In this document: one piece after another, positions 1 to 8,642 of the stretch | Layout of the letters: every line of letters begins with the position of its first letter | Position numbering within the stretch: position 1 is the first letter of the stretch | Assembly: GCA_002862125.1 (NCBI GenBank) | Contig: PHSP01000001.1 | Coordinates: 620,001-684,000 of the forward strand | Direction of reading: 5' to 3' | Source of the DNA: Methylobacter sp. KS41 | Lineage (GTDB): Bacteria; Pseudomonadota; Gammaproteobacteria; Methylococcales; Methylomonadaceae | Length of the DNA stretch: 64,000 bases | Position numbers and translations under genes: made by a program | Notes under the pieces: generated by a model | Seen by the model: the letters and a program-made list of their open reading frames with translations, nothing else | What the model was told of the DNA's origin: nothing | Database searches by the model: none

Positions 1-401
1 GGGTACGCAAGGCCGCCTCCGACACGCCGACATGATGATGAATCCGGATCAATTTGAAAAACCGCGACAACTTCCTGACTCCCACACCGCATTCCAATCC
101 AAATAGGTATAAGACTGCAAAGACCAGTAATCTCAACCATCCGCTGCCTGCTTCGGTTTCCCAAAAAGACGATTCAGGATGCCGGTTGCGTAGCTTTTGC
201 GAACGAAGGTGGCGATGCACACTGCTTTTTGCACCATTAATGAGGTGGGCAAGTTTGCGGACACTTTTTTTGCCACCCCGGTCTATTTCAACGATAATCG
301 CTAAGCTAGCTGCTCGTATTTTCTGTGTCGGATTGTTTTTTTAGTCATTAACTCATGATACTAAAATACGGCAGTCTAGCTCTAATTTTGTCCCGCTTTA
401 A
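1..401. other. No supported gene upstream of umuC
   Basis: I see no convincing gene. A umuD gene would be expected just before umuC, but no UmuD-like serine/lysine peptidase motifs are visible. Short open frames exist on both strands, one running off the left edge on the minus strand, but none resembles a known family. An in-frame TAA at 399-401 closes the umuC frame on its upstream side. Confidence 0.5.
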
Positions 402-452
402 GTTGATAGCCCATTAATCGATTGCAATAATTTTTACGCAAGTTGCGAAGCT

Positions 453-1676
453 GTGTTCAACCCCAAGCTAAAGGGCAAGGCAATTGTCATTTTATCCAAT
501 AACGACGGGTGCTGTGTCAGTCGTTCAGACGCTGCTAAACAATTAGGCATCAAAATGGGGGCGCCCTGGTTTCAAATTAAGGACCAGTTTAAACCGGGTG
601 AAGTCATTGCTTTATCGAGTAATTACGAGCTCTATGCAGACATGAGCAATAGGGTAATGAACCTCATAAGCCAGTTTACGCCGGATTACGAGATTTATTC
701 TGTGGACGAAGCTTTCTGCAACTTTACTGGATTTATTTCCAAAGATTTAACTTCCTACAGTAGGGAGATTAAGTCAACCATATTGAAATGGACTGGCTTA
801 CCTGTCTGTGTCGGCCTGGGTTCTTCAAAGACATTGGCCAAATTAAGCAATCACTGTGCAAAAAAACGACCTGAATATTCCGGTGTATGTAATTTCAACA
901 TCATGTCGCCTGGTCAACTCAATAGTATTTTACAGACGATACCCGTAGGTGAAGTCTGGGGCATCGGTTCAAGACTTTCGGTAAAACTTAATCAGTTAGG
1001 CATTCTCACCGTCCTCGATTTAAAACGAGCCCACTCCCGTACCCTACGCGATAAATTCAGCGTCGTGATGGCCAAAACCATTGCTGAACTCAATGGCATC
1101 GCCTGTATTGGCCTGGAACAAGTTGCCCCGCCTAAACAAAACATTGCCAGCACCCGCAGCTTTGGGATTCCTGTTACCTCAATCGAAAGCCTGATGGAAT
1201 CGGTAACCCTATATACATCCCGTGCCACTGAAAAAGCACGGGCGCAACACACCCATGCCAATAGCATCAGCGTTTTCATTCAAACCAGCCCGTTTGCCCA
1301 GTCACCTTATTATGGTGGCAGCTTAACGGTCGCGTTACCTTCACCAAGCAACGATACCAGGCTATTGGTAAAGACGGCCTTATGGATAGTGAAGCGACTT
1401 TATAAACCTGGTTATGTCTACCAAAAGGCCGGCGTGTTATTGAACGATCTGATTCCGGATGAAGGCCGGCAACGGGATTTGTTTTTCGATGCCTTGAATG
1501 GAAACGATACGCAGAGCGCTAAGGTGATGGCCGTCCTAGACGCCATAAACCAGCGCTATGGAAGACAAACCTTAAAACTGGGGAGTGAGGGCTTTAAGGC
1601 ACCCTGGAAGATGAAGCAAAACTTTAAATCGCCTGGCTATACCACCAACTGGAATGAGTTGATTCAAGCGTCGTAG
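453..1676 (+). CDS. umuC: Y-family translesion DNA polymerase UmuC, 5' end damaged
   Basis: UmuC is the catalytic subunit of DNA polymerase V, which copies past lesions in the SOS response. The first usable start is GTG 453, giving 407 residues beginning MFNPKLKGK. The same frame is open upstream to 402 and encodes LIDCNNFYASCEA, the normal N-terminus with the first catalytic Asp and the steric-gate region, but no ATG, GTG or TTG occurs between the stop at 399-401 and 453. The rest is intact: YSVDEAF with the second catalytic acidic pair near residue 84, VGLGSSKTLAKLSNH, a helix-hairpin-helix part near VWGIGSRL, the little-finger domain, and a C-terminal DUF4113-type tail (GFKAPWKMKQ). A protein starting at 453 would lack one metal-binding Asp, so the gene is probably inactive unless a rare start such as ATC 417 is used. 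Confidence 0.85.
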   Translation: MFNPKLKGKAIVILSNNDGCCVSRSDAAKQLGIKMGAPWFQIKDQFKPGEVIALSSNYELYADMSNRVMNLISQFTPDYEIYSVDEAFCNFTGFISKDLTSYSREIKSTILKWTGLPVCVGLGSSKTLAKLSNHCAKKRPEYSGVCNFNIMSPGQLNSILQTIPVGEVWGIGSRLSVKLNQLGILTVLDLKRAHSRTLRDKFSVVMAKTIAELNGIACIGLEQVAPPKQNIASTRSFGIPVTSIESLMESVTLYTSRATEKARAQHTHANSISVFIQTSPFAQSPYYGGSLTVALPSPSNDTRLLVKTALWIVKRLYKPGYVYQKAGVLLNDLIPDEGRQRDLFFDALNGNDTQSAKVMAVLDAINQRYGRQTLKLGSEGFKAPWKMKQNFKSPGYTTNWNELIQAS

Positions 1677-1751
1677 CCGTGGATTACTATTTTTTGACGA
1701 TATCAACAACGCTATACGGAAACCTTTTCTTGCAGCGTCGCCGGTGAACCG

Positions 1752-2414
1752 TTATGCCAATGACACCGGCTTGATACACTCTGGGTCGTTGTGCCTCGGA
1801 TTATTCACAAAATTGCTGACTGGAATGGCTTCCATGTCGTCATAAGCTGAATCGTTGGCCAACAACGCTAACAGTGATTCCTTGGGTTGATTAGGTTGTA
1901 ACCATTGCTCATAATCTTTTGGAGCTAAAATAATCGGCATCCGGGGATGGATGTTCTGCATCTTATCGTTGGCGGCAGTCGTGATGATGGTACACGAATT
2001 AACGGCTTCCTCGCCTTGTTGCCAATGCTCCCACAATCCCGCAAAACCGAAAACGGTCTGATCGGACCGGGTGATATGATAAGCCTGTTTAGCGCCATTT
2101 TCTTGATTTCGCCATTCATAGTAACCTGTTGCCACAACGATGACGTGCCGCTGTTTAAAAGCTGCCCGAAAGGAAGGCTTGTCAGCGACCGTTTCCAACC
2201 GGGCATTAATGAGGTTGTAACTCATCTTTCGATCTTTCGCCCAGAAAGGAATTAATCCCCAGTGCAGAAACTCAGCCTTGGCTTCAGGCATAATCGCCAA
2301 GATATTGCGGCCTGGAGTGATGTTGTAATCAACCCGGAATTCCGGCGCTATGCCGAGGCCAAAGTGCTTCCTGACGCTTTCAGGGAGTGAAAATAAGTTG
2401 AATCGCCCGCACAT
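1752..2414 (-). CDS. SRAP-domain (YedK/HMCES-like) abasic-site protein
   Basis: SRAP proteins form a thiazolidine DNA-protein crosslink with abasic sites in single-stranded DNA and protect them during replication. The 220-residue product starts MCGRF, so Cys2, the crosslinking residue after Met removal, is present. The other family motifs are seen: NARLET near residue 70, GYYEW near 97, and the HPRMP histidine motif near 157. Length is typical for YedK. It is convergent with umuC, also a DNA-damage gene. No LexA-type box is obvious upstream of the start, so SOS control is not shown. Confidence 0.93.
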   Translation of the reverse strand: MCGRFNLFSLPESVRKHFGLGIAPEFRVDYNITPGRNILAIMPEAKAEFLHWGLIPFWAKDRKMSYNLINARLETVADKPSFRAAFKQRHVIVVATGYYEWRNQENGAKQAYHITRSDQTVFGFAGLWEHWQQGEEAVNSCTIITTAANDKMQNIHPRMPIILAPKDYEQWLQPNQPKESLLALLANDSAYDDMEAIPVSNFVNNPRHNDPECIKPVSLA

Positions 2415-2608
2415 GGGTTAACACCAATAATTTCGATGACGCCACTATACCGAAAGGCGCTGTTAATACAAAGACATTGATAATTCTGTGTTCCAGTAAT
2501 TATGTTTGCAGGCCGCATCTACCCCTTAGCTGTAGCGGCCTGCCCTTTGTGATTGCCATTGCGGGCGTTGCCTTCGGGCTAGGGCGTTTTACTTCAGGCA
2601 ATGGCTTC

Positions 2609-2983
2609 TCAGGCGGCGGGGGAACAAGTATCAAGGTGGGCGGCAGCAACTACGCTGATATGGGCTTTGGGGTGGTCACTGGGTTTGTCCCTAACGACAA
2701 TTTCCACATCTTGACCCAGCAGCATGAGGCATCGGAGCAGACGGTCAGTTGAAAAGCCGGACAATCTTCCGTGCACCAGGGCGGAAACTTTCGGCTGGTC
2801 AAGTCCCATGAGTACGGCGGCATCCGCTTGGCTTAATGCCTTCCGCTCAATAATTTCGGCAATCTGCTGAGCCAGTCGGACACGGGCAAGGGCTTCTTCC
2901 GCATCAGGCCGCCCCAGGTCAGCAAAAAGGTTGCCGCTACTGGCAAGGACAGGTATTTCTTCGTTGTGTTGTGTTTTGCTCAT
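2609..2983 (-). CDS. HigA-like helix-turn-helix antitoxin (XRE family)
   Basis: Predicted DNA-binding antitoxin of a HigBA/RelBE-type module. I place the start at ATG 2983 (MSKTQHNEE), giving 124 residues; the upstream in-frame codons overlap the toxin gene. The helix-turn-helix lies around residues 45-85 (LSQADAAVLMGLDQPKVSAL), the arrangement of XRE/HigA antitoxins that pair with phage Gp49-like toxins. Its ATG overlaps the toxin stop as ATGA, showing translational coupling with the toxin first, the usual higBA order. Such antitoxins normally repress their own operon. Confidence 0.88.
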   Translation of the reverse strand: MSKTQHNEEIPVLASSGNLFADLGRPDAEEALARVRLAQQIAEIIERKALSQADAAVLMGLDQPKVSALVHGRLSGFSTDRLLRCLMLLGQDVEIVVRDKPSDHPKAHISVVAAAHLDTCSPAA

Positions 2984-3369
2984 GGTTTTTTCCCCTGTAT
3001 TTCGGCCAACCACGCCGCGTAATGAGCCTCTGCTCGTTTCAGTCGCGCTTTGACCAGGTCAATTTCCTGCTTCGGCGTGGCTATCCCCTTGCGTGATTTT
3101 TTCTGGAAGACGTGCAAGGTATAAACCGCTTGAGCAAACCGCACTGTGTATACGGCGCGATAGGTGTTGCCGTCGAAATCGTCCACGACTTCCAGAACTC
3201 CGGCATTGCCGAATCCCTGCAACGGCTTCGCAGCGGGTGATTTGCTACCTCTTTGCGCCCAATGAAGCGCGTATCCGACAAAATCTTGAACTTCGTCGGG
3301 GCAGTCTTTCAGGTCGCCCAGACTGCTTCCAATCCAAAACAGCGGCTTTTCGTGTTCATATTCGCTCAT
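2980..3369 (-). CDS. HigB-like mRNA-interferase toxin (Gp49/RelE superfamily)
   Basis: Predicted toxin of a type II toxin-antitoxin pair, likely a ribosome-dependent mRNA endonuclease. ATG 3369 (MSEYEHEKP) gives 129 residues. Family landmarks are visible: PDEVQDFVGYAL, a KPLQGFG stretch, then YRAVYTVRF and AVYTLHVFQKKSRKGI, the core strand and basic catalytic segment of phage-derived Gp49-like HigB toxins, and TPKQEIDLVKARL at the C-terminus. It overlaps the antitoxin by four bases. The GC-rich hairpins at about 3437-3480 lie upstream of the promoter region. Confidence 0.88.
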   Translation of the reverse strand: MSEYEHEKPLFWIGSSLGDLKDCPDEVQDFVGYALHWAQRGSKSPAAKPLQGFGNAGVLEVVDDFDGNTYRAVYTVRFAQAVYTLHVFQKKSRKGIATPKQEIDLVKARLKRAEAHYAAWLAEIQGKKP

Positions 3370-3762
3370 ATATGCCAAATATAGCATGTTTTTTTGGTTA
3401 TTGACCAGAACAGAATAAATGTTACTTCCTGGCGATCCCGCCTAGCCGCGGGGCGGGTGCTATGCGCTTCGCGCACCGAGCCACAAAGAAGTGTCTGATC
3501 CCTAAAACTCCCGCGTCGGGGTTAAATCATCGCCCGGAGTAACAACTTTATTTTCGGCCGGCATTTTCATATTTAACACCGATTGTAGCCTTACATTATC
3601 AGCCAGCATCTTTTCTTTCGATAAGTTATGGCAGCATATTGTCATTTTCAGAAATTGTTGCGACATTTTATAAATAGCAGCGACGAAATTTATGTTTGAA
3701 TAAACACAACCATAAGTTACACTATTTAATAATGTGTAACCTATGGTGTAGATGAATAAATT
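3370..3762. other. Intergenic region with GC-rich hairpins
   Basis: The divergent space between the toxin gene and the methylase. Around 3437-3480 two GC-rich inverted repeats occur (cccgcc/ggcggg and gtgc..gcgc/gcgcac). The remainder is AT-rich and probably holds the methylase promoter. A 92-codon minus-strand frame that runs into the methylase start has no recognisable motif and is not annotated. Confidence 0.4.
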
Positions 3763-4809
3763 ATGAAACCTATTGAACACGAACCAATAGCACCACCTGT
3801 AACCTGGTTTGGTTCAAAATCTAGGATGGTCAAACAGATCACTAAACATTTCCCTCGGCACCAGACTTTTGTTGATGTTTTTGGCGGGTCTGGGGCTATA
3901 CTACTTGGTAAACCACCAAGTAAAGTTGAGGTCTACAATGATTTAAACTCTAAAATGTCGGCGTTGTATCGCGTTCTTTCAGACCCATTGAAGTCTGCAT
4001 CCTTGGAACATCAACTCACCTTCACACCCTATTCACGAGCGGAGTTTGATCGTTGCAAGCAATCTATTGATAACATTGATGATGATATTGAAATTGCCAG
4101 GCAAATGATCGTTATTCAGCGTCAGAGCCACGGAGGCTTAGGAAAGCAATGGTCTTACTGTGTAGATGCACCAGCAGCCGGTTATAGCGCAAGCGTTCGT
4201 AAATTTCATGCCGGTATCGAGAGACTAACAGAAGTGAGTCGTAGGGTTCGCAAAGTGCAAGTTGAAAATCTGCACTGGGGCGAAATTCTCACACGTTACG
4301 ACCGCAAAAGTACGCTGTTCTATCTTGATCCTCCTTATGTGCCGGATACTAGAGTTAACGGAATATACGAACACGAAATGACATTGGACTGTCATGCGCA
4401 ATTAGTTCAGCGCCTGCTGGAATTAAAGGGCTATGCCGTGTTATCTGGCTACAGTCACTCAGTATATGACCCGCTGGTAGATGCAGGTTGGAAACGAATT
4501 GATATTGATGTTATGGCCAACACGAGTAAACATCGTGCGAAACGCATTGAGTCTTTATGGTTATCGCCCAACTGTGAACGCCCTATACAACATGGAGTGG
4601 TGATCGACATCGCTCCTGAACAAACTAAGCGCCAAGCTGCTGCATATCGCACCCATGACATTCGCGTTACTGAAAGTGAGCAAAAAATTAAAGAAGCTAT
4701 TACTTCCTTAATGCGAATGAAAAAGTCTGTTACGAAAATGGAAGTTTCGCGTATGACAGGCATATCACGAGTGCATTTATCTCGTCGATACGCTTACATG
4801 TTTGTATAA
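3763..4809 (+). CDS. D12-class (Dam-like) adenine-N6 DNA methyltransferase
   Basis: Predicted S-adenosylmethionine-dependent methylase that modifies adenine in DNA. The alpha-class D12 order is clear: TWFGSKSRM near residue 13 (motif X), FVDVFGGSGAILLGK near 37-51 (motif I, SAM binding), then FYLDPPYVPDTR near 187 (motif IV, catalytic DPPY). At 348 residues it is longer than E. coli Dam. The extra C-terminal ~70 residues end in SRMTGISRVHLSRRYAY, which resembles a helix-turn-helix. No restriction partner lies nearby, so it is probably an orphan phage-type methylase. Confidence 0.9.
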   Translation: MKPIEHEPIAPPVTWFGSKSRMVKQITKHFPRHQTFVDVFGGSGAILLGKPPSKVEVYNDLNSKMSALYRVLSDPLKSASLEHQLTFTPYSRAEFDRCKQSIDNIDDDIEIARQMIVIQRQSHGGLGKQWSYCVDAPAAGYSASVRKFHAGIERLTEVSRRVRKVQVENLHWGEILTRYDRKSTLFYLDPPYVPDTRVNGIYEHEMTLDCHAQLVQRLLELKGYAVLSGYSHSVYDPLVDAGWKRIDIDVMANTSKHRAKRIESLWLSPNCERPIQHGVVIDIAPEQTKRQAAAYRTHDIRVTESEQKIKEAITSLMRMKKSVTKMEVSRMTGISRVHLSRRYAYMFV

Positions 4810-5082
4810 ACTGTTACAACTCAATGACCGGGATGTGTCACGCTCAGCCCTGCTATATTTCATCAATTCGCGTGAATTGCACTGACATTCGCGGTTTTTA
4901 TGACTGATAGCGCAATAAATCCCGTGGAACATTAGAGCCTTTTGTTGATTAGCATCCAACAATAACTAAGCCGCAGGTGTGCGTTCGCCATACAACTTAT
5001 TTTTAACTCTTACTCCTTTTCTTGGCGTTCAACCTTTTGAATTTCCTTTTTTAAAATTAGGCACTATTTACGATTCACTGAA

Positions 5083-5226
5083 ATGCGCCTTAACATAGCC
5101 GCTAACGTACGTTTTCGTACCATTGGACTTCAAACCCCGTATTCGATCAGCGACCTGGCGGAGCTGTTTTCGGTTTCACGTCCGACGGTATATCGCACCC
5201 TAGCCAGATATCCGAGTGCCATATAG
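5083..5226 (+). pseudogene. C-terminal fragment of a serine resolvase/invertase
   Basis: An open stretch of 47 codons ends SISDLAELFSVSRPTVYRTL followed by ARYPSAI and a stop. This is the classic helix-turn-helix tail of Tn3/Pin-type serine recombinases. The catalytic domain with its serine is absent, so this is a remnant. A different resolvase fragment lies on the opposite strand about 400 bases downstream. Confidence 0.7.
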
Positions 5227-5617
5227 CGATGAAAATTTGGTGCCAATTACCGCTGAAGATCACAGCCATACAAACACGTACTTCCGAACGGAACTTATTT
5301 TATTGAAGATGAGTGAGTGCGTATTTTTGATCAAACCTGCCACTTTTTCCAATTCCAAAGCAGCCGCTGGAAATGATGTTTACTATTAAGACTTGTCCGA
5401 CGCCTGCCCTCCTGGCTTTGTCGCAACAGGATGGTCATGTGGTGAAGGGCAAGCATCTGACAACCCTTAACAAAAGCTACAATCTTGGGATTTGTACTCA
5501 TACATCTCCTTAACCATTTTCGGTAGACCTTAGTCCCGAATTATGGCGTTTGTTTCATAACTCCGCCGTTGTGGTTGTTCGCAATGATCTCCTTGGGTTG
5601 CGACATTCTCAATTTTC
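5227..5617. other. Degenerate region between resolvase remnants
   Basis: No supported gene. A 46-codon frame from ATG 5372 (MMFTIKTCPTPALLAL) has no recognised relatives. The words aaagcagccgctggaaat at about 5358 resemble aaagcggccgctggaaat near 22597, suggesting a shared degraded repeat. Confidence 0.35.
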
Positions 5618-5758
5618 TCAACTACTGGATAATTGAGCTGCCGAGGCCACTGCCAAACGCAATTTCGCCGATGTCACTTTATGAGGTGCTCCACCCTTTT
5701 GTCCTTTGGCCCTGGCCGACGCTAAAACGGCTTTGGTACGTTCGTAGATCAAATTGTA
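5618..5758 (-). pseudogene. Internal fragment of a serine resolvase
   Basis: On the minus strand the frame encodes LIYERTKAVLASARAKGQKG then GAP and AKLRLAVASA before a stop. This is the linker typical of Tn3-family resolvases between the catalytic and DNA-binding domains (ERT..GL.AAR..GRKGG.P). The catalytic domain is missing upstream and the helix-turn-helix downstream. It is oriented opposite to the fragment at 5083, so the two are not one simply interrupted gene. Confidence 0.65.
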
Positions 5759-5826
5759 AACGACTCTATTCCGCTAATGGCTATCTGTCGCCGGTCGACT
5801 TTGAATTGCAGTTCAAAGTTGTTTAA
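5752..5826 (+). pseudogene. C-terminal tail of an IS3-family transposase
   Basis: The last codons before a TAA read NCKRLYSANGYLSPVDFELQ, matching the conserved end of IS3-family transposases (R-x-H-S-A-L-G-Y-x-S-P). No catalytic domain precedes it; a resolvase fragment on the other strand abuts it. It marks an old IS3-type insertion that has been almost entirely deleted. Confidence 0.65.
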
Positions 5827-6004
5827 CCATGCGTCCGGAAATGTGTTGACACATCAAGGCAACATTCATCCTCGTTTTGGACAAAAGCTCAAGGCAATTT
5901 CAAGGATAATTCAAGGTATTTACAAGGTCTTTCATTCTACCTTCAGATAACTTTAGCTCACCGATCGCGATGAGCGCGGTCGGCATCAAAATGAGGATAG
6001 AGAT

Positions 6005-6748
6005 ATGAAGATAGTTATTATTGGAGGCACCGGCCTCATCGGAACAAAGCTCGTTAACAGGCTTCGCCAGAATGGCCATGAGGTTGTGGCGGCGTCGCCC
6101 AATACGGGCGTCAACACCATCACTCGGGAAGGACTGGCCGAAGCGCTTGCGGACGTTCAAGTCGTCGTCGATGTGGCGAACGCACCTTCGTTTGAGGACA
6201 AGGCCGTGTTAGAGTTCTTCGAAACATCAGGCCGCAATCTACTCGCCGCCGAGGCGGCCGCCGGCGTCGGGCATCACCTTGCCCTATCGGTCGTCGGCGC
6301 CGAGCGACTACTTGATAGCGGCTATTTCCGTGCAAAGATGGCCCAGGAAGAATTGATCAAGGCTGCCAGTATTCCGTACACCATTCTTCGCTCCACGCAG
6401 TTCTTCGAATTTGCCAAAAGCATCATTCAGTCTGCCATCGATGGCGACGCGATTCATTTGTCGCCAGCCCTGTTTCAACCGATCGCATCGGATGACGTCG
6501 TCGCTGTGCTTGCTGATCTAGCGATCGGACCACCGGTAAATGGTACCGTCGAAGTCGCCGGCCCGGATCAGTTCCCCCTGGACAAGTTCGCGCAAAAATA
6601 CCTCGTTGCGAAAAATGACAAACGGCGTGTTACCGCAGACGTTCACGCTCGCTATTTCGGCGTTGAATTGAACGATCGATCGCTGACGCCGGGCGACAAG
6701 CCGCGCATCGGCTCCACCCGTTTCGAGGCATGGCTAAACACTCAATGA
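6005..6748 (+). CDS. NmrA-like SDR family NAD(P)-binding protein
   Basis: First gene of a GC-rich operon. The 247-residue product begins MKIVIIGGTGLIGTKLVNRL, an N-terminal Rossmann motif (GGTGxIG). It lacks the usual YxxxK pair of classical SDRs; YFRAKMAQEELIKA near residue 110 and PYTILRSTQFFEF near 125 place it with atypical NmrA/NAD(P)H-binding proteins, which sense or use NAD(P). AGPDQFPLDKFAQKYL near 190 is typical of the same group. A substrate cannot be named. It lies 30 bases before the next gene and is co-directional with the following five genes. Confidence 0.85.
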   Translation: MKIVIIGGTGLIGTKLVNRLRQNGHEVVAASPNTGVNTITREGLAEALADVQVVVDVANAPSFEDKAVLEFFETSGRNLLAAEAAAGVGHHLALSVVGAERLLDSGYFRAKMAQEELIKAASIPYTILRSTQFFEFAKSIIQSAIDGDAIHLSPALFQPIASDDVVAVLADLAIGPPVNGTVEVAGPDQFPLDKFAQKYLVAKNDKRRVTADVHARYFGVELNDRSLTPGDKPRIGSTRFEAWLNTQ

Positions 6749-6778
6749 TGCATCCACCCAAATAAAGGAGTTAAGACA

Positions 6779-7648
6779 ATGAGCACCATCACGACCAAAG
6801 ACGGCACGGAAATATATTACAAGGATTGGGGTGAAGGCCCAATCGTAACTTTCTCCCACGGCTGGCCGCTGAATTCTGACGCCTGGGACGGCCAGATGTT
6901 CTTCCTTGCGCAGAACGGCTTCCGCGTCATTGCACACGACCGGCGCGGCCACGGGAGATCGAACCAAGCCACGAACAACAACGACATGAATGGTTACGCT
7001 GACGATTTGGCGGCCTTGATCGAGGCGCTTGATCTCAAAGAGGTGACATTGGTGGGGCATTCCACCGGTGGCGGCGAAGTCGTCCGTTACATCGCCCGTC
7101 ACGGATCGAGCCGCGTGAAAAAGGCGGTCCTCATCGCTGCAGTGCCGCCAGTCATGCTCAAGAGCGATACAAATCCTGACGGGCTTCCAATGGAAGTGTT
7201 TGATCAGATCCGTGCGGGCGTCGCCGGAGACCGTTCGCAATATTACAAGGATCTTGCGATTGCATTCTATGGCGCTAATCGTCCCGGCGCGCGGGTTTCC
7301 CAGGGCATGCTCGATCAATTCTGGTTGTGGAGCATGCAGGCGGGCGCGAAAAACGCCTATGAGAGCGTCAAAGCGTTTTCCGAAACGGATTTCACCGGAG
7401 ATCTGAAGCAGATGGATGTTCCTACGCTGATTTTGCACGGCGAGGACGACCAGATCGTTCCGGTGAAGGACTCGTCGGTGAAGGCGGCGCGTCTGATCAG
7501 GAACGCCAAGGTTATCTATTATCCGGGCGCGCCGCACGGCATCACGGCCACCCATCAGAATCAGATCAACGCCGACCTGCTCGCCTTCATCGCCGACAGC
7601 CGTCCCGATAGCGGAACGGCAACCTCCCTTTTCACCCATCTAGAATAG
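6779..7648 (+). CDS. Alpha/beta hydrolase, non-haem chloroperoxidase-like
   Basis: Member of the cofactor-free haloperoxidase/esterase family, about 289 residues, the usual size. The fold and triad are visible: oxyanion segment [12 protein letters not shown] near residue 25, nucleophile motif VGHSTGGGE (Ser near 96), the acidic residue in [10 protein letters not shown] near 227, and the histidine in GAPHGIT near 258. Such enzymes hydrolyse esters or form peracids; halogenation is a side activity. The Shine-Dalgarno sequence aaggag at 6766 supports the start. It belongs to the same operon as its neighbours. Confidence 0.9.
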   Translation: MSTITTKDGTEIYYKDWGEGPIVTFSHGWPLNSDAWDGQMFFLAQNGFRVIAHDRRGHGRSNQATNNNDMNGYADDLAALIEALDLKEVTLVGHSTGGGEVVRYIARHGSSRVKKAVLIAAVPPVMLKSDTNPDGLPMEVFDQIRAGVAGDRSQYYKDLAIAFYGANRPGARVSQGMLDQFWLWSMQAGAKNAYESVKAFSETDFTGDLKQMDVPTLILHGEDDQIVPVKDSSVKAARLIRNAKVIYYPGAPHGITATHQNQINADLLAFIADSRPDSGTATSLFTHLE

Positions 7649-7658
7649 GAGATGAACC

Positions 7659-8075
7659 ATGATTACAAGATTACTTTTCGCTGCGATGCTTGCGGCAACC
7701 CATGTGAGCGCGGCGCCCGTCCCTGACGCCTCGGACGGCAGGTCGAAAGTGGCGATAGTCTACGATCACGAGCTTCCGAACGTGCCCGGCAAGAGCATGC
7801 GTGGCGTGCTGGTCGAGTATGCACCCGGCGGCACATCGCCTGCACATATTCACCCGAACTCCGCCTTTATCTATGCGACGGTACTGGAAGGAGCGATCCG
7901 AAGTCAAGTCAACGACGGGCCGGTCACTACCTACCGCGCGGGCGAAAGTTTCTCCGAGTATCCTGGCGACCGTCACAGTGTCAGTGAGAATGCGAGCACT
8001 ACGGAGCCTGCGCGCCTGCTCGCGGTGTTCGTCGTCGATACCGACGAAAAGGCTCTGACAACCCTCTCAAAATGA
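7659..8075 (+). CDS. Exported cupin-domain protein
   Basis: A 138-residue protein with an N-terminal signal peptide (MITRLLFAAMLAATHVSA, cleavage likely after ALA-type ...VSA). The rest is a single cupin barrel: the metal-binding motif G-T-S-P-A-H-I-H-P near residue 60 and the second motif PGDRHSV near 106, with a possible third histidine. It probably binds a divalent metal in the periplasm; an enzymatic role is not shown. It starts 10 bases after the hydrolase gene with aggag upstream, so the two are cotranscribed. Confidence 0.85.
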   Translation: MITRLLFAAMLAATHVSAAPVPDASDGRSKVAIVYDHELPNVPGKSMRGVLVEYAPGGTSPAHIHPNSAFIYATVLEGAIRSQVNDGPVTTYRAGESFSEYPGDRHSVSENASTTEPARLLAVFVVDTDEKALTTLSK

Positions 8076-8112
8076 CGATTATTTATACCGATCAGAAACC
8101 AAGGAGACTGAC

Positions 8113-8571
8113 ATGACTCAGCGACTGAACATTTTTGCCAAAAAGAACGAGGGTATCGACAGACTCATCGCCGTTGAAACCTGGATTTCAAAACACTTCG
8201 ATCCGAAACTGCTCGAACTCGTCAAGGTGCGGGTATCCCAGATCAATGGCTGCGCGCACTGCCTGCATATGCATCGGCAAGACGCGCTCAAACAGGGGGA
8301 GACTGAGGACAGGCTGCTGCTCCTGAGCGCCTGGCGCGAATCCGGGCTCTATTCGGAACGCGAACGCGCAGCTCTCGCTTGGGCCGAGTCGCTCACTCGA
8401 ATCGCGGAGAACCACGCCCCGGATGCCGTCTACGAAGAGGCGAGAAGCGCCTTTTCCGAAGACGAGCTCATCGCCCTTTCCATCGGTATAGCCATGATTA
8501 ATGCCTGGAATAGGCTGGCGATCGGTTTTCGCCTGAAATTCTCGACTCAAGCCATAGGAGAACGACCATGA
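8113..8571 (+). CDS. AhpD/carboxymuconolactone decarboxylase-like protein
   Basis: A 152-residue protein of the AhpD-like all-helical family. The redox motif is intact: NGCAHCLHMH with Cys47, Cys50 and His54, as in alkylhydroperoxidase AhpD. LAWAESLTRIAENHAPDAVY and the end LIALSIGIAMINAWNR are family hallmarks. It likely acts as a thiol peroxidase or in peroxide detoxification. Its start codon has an agga box. A second, broken copy of the same family lies immediately downstream (8568 and 9614). Confidence 0.9.
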   Translation: MTQRLNIFAKKNEGIDRLIAVETWISKHFDPKLLELVKVRVSQINGCAHCLHMHRQDALKQGETEDRLLLLSAWRESGLYSERERAALAWAESLTRIAENHAPDAVYEEARSAFSEDELIALSIGIAMINAWNRLAIGFRLKFSTQAIGERP

Positions 8572-8621
8572 CAAAGCGTCTGAACCATCTTGCCCAAAAG
8601 AATGAAACACAACAGAAAAGG
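8568..8621 (+). pseudogene. 5' fragment of a second AhpD-like gene
   Basis: After a 4-base overlap with the preceding AhpD-like gene the sequence encodes MTKRLNHLAQKNETQ, clearly parallel to the preceding gene's MTQRLNIFAKKNEGI. The similarity stops there and a metallo-hydrolase gene begins at 8643. The matching 3' part is found at about 9614-9805. The frame happens to stay open into the hydrolase gene. Confidence 0.7.
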
Positions 8622-8642
8622 AACAATCAGCAGGAGACAAAC

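Noticed and set aside
54-344. Plus-strand frame of 96 codons at the left edge
   Set aside because: Non-ATG start, no ribosome site, low-complexity Arg/Leu/Ser-rich composition typical of a chance frame.
2477-2752. Plus-strand frame of 91 codons
   Set aside because: It overlaps the antitoxin gene on the other strand, which has a clear family, ribosome coupling and partner.
3502-3780. Minus-strand frame of 92 codons before the methylase
   Set aside because: It runs through the methylase start and promoter region and has no recognisable domain.
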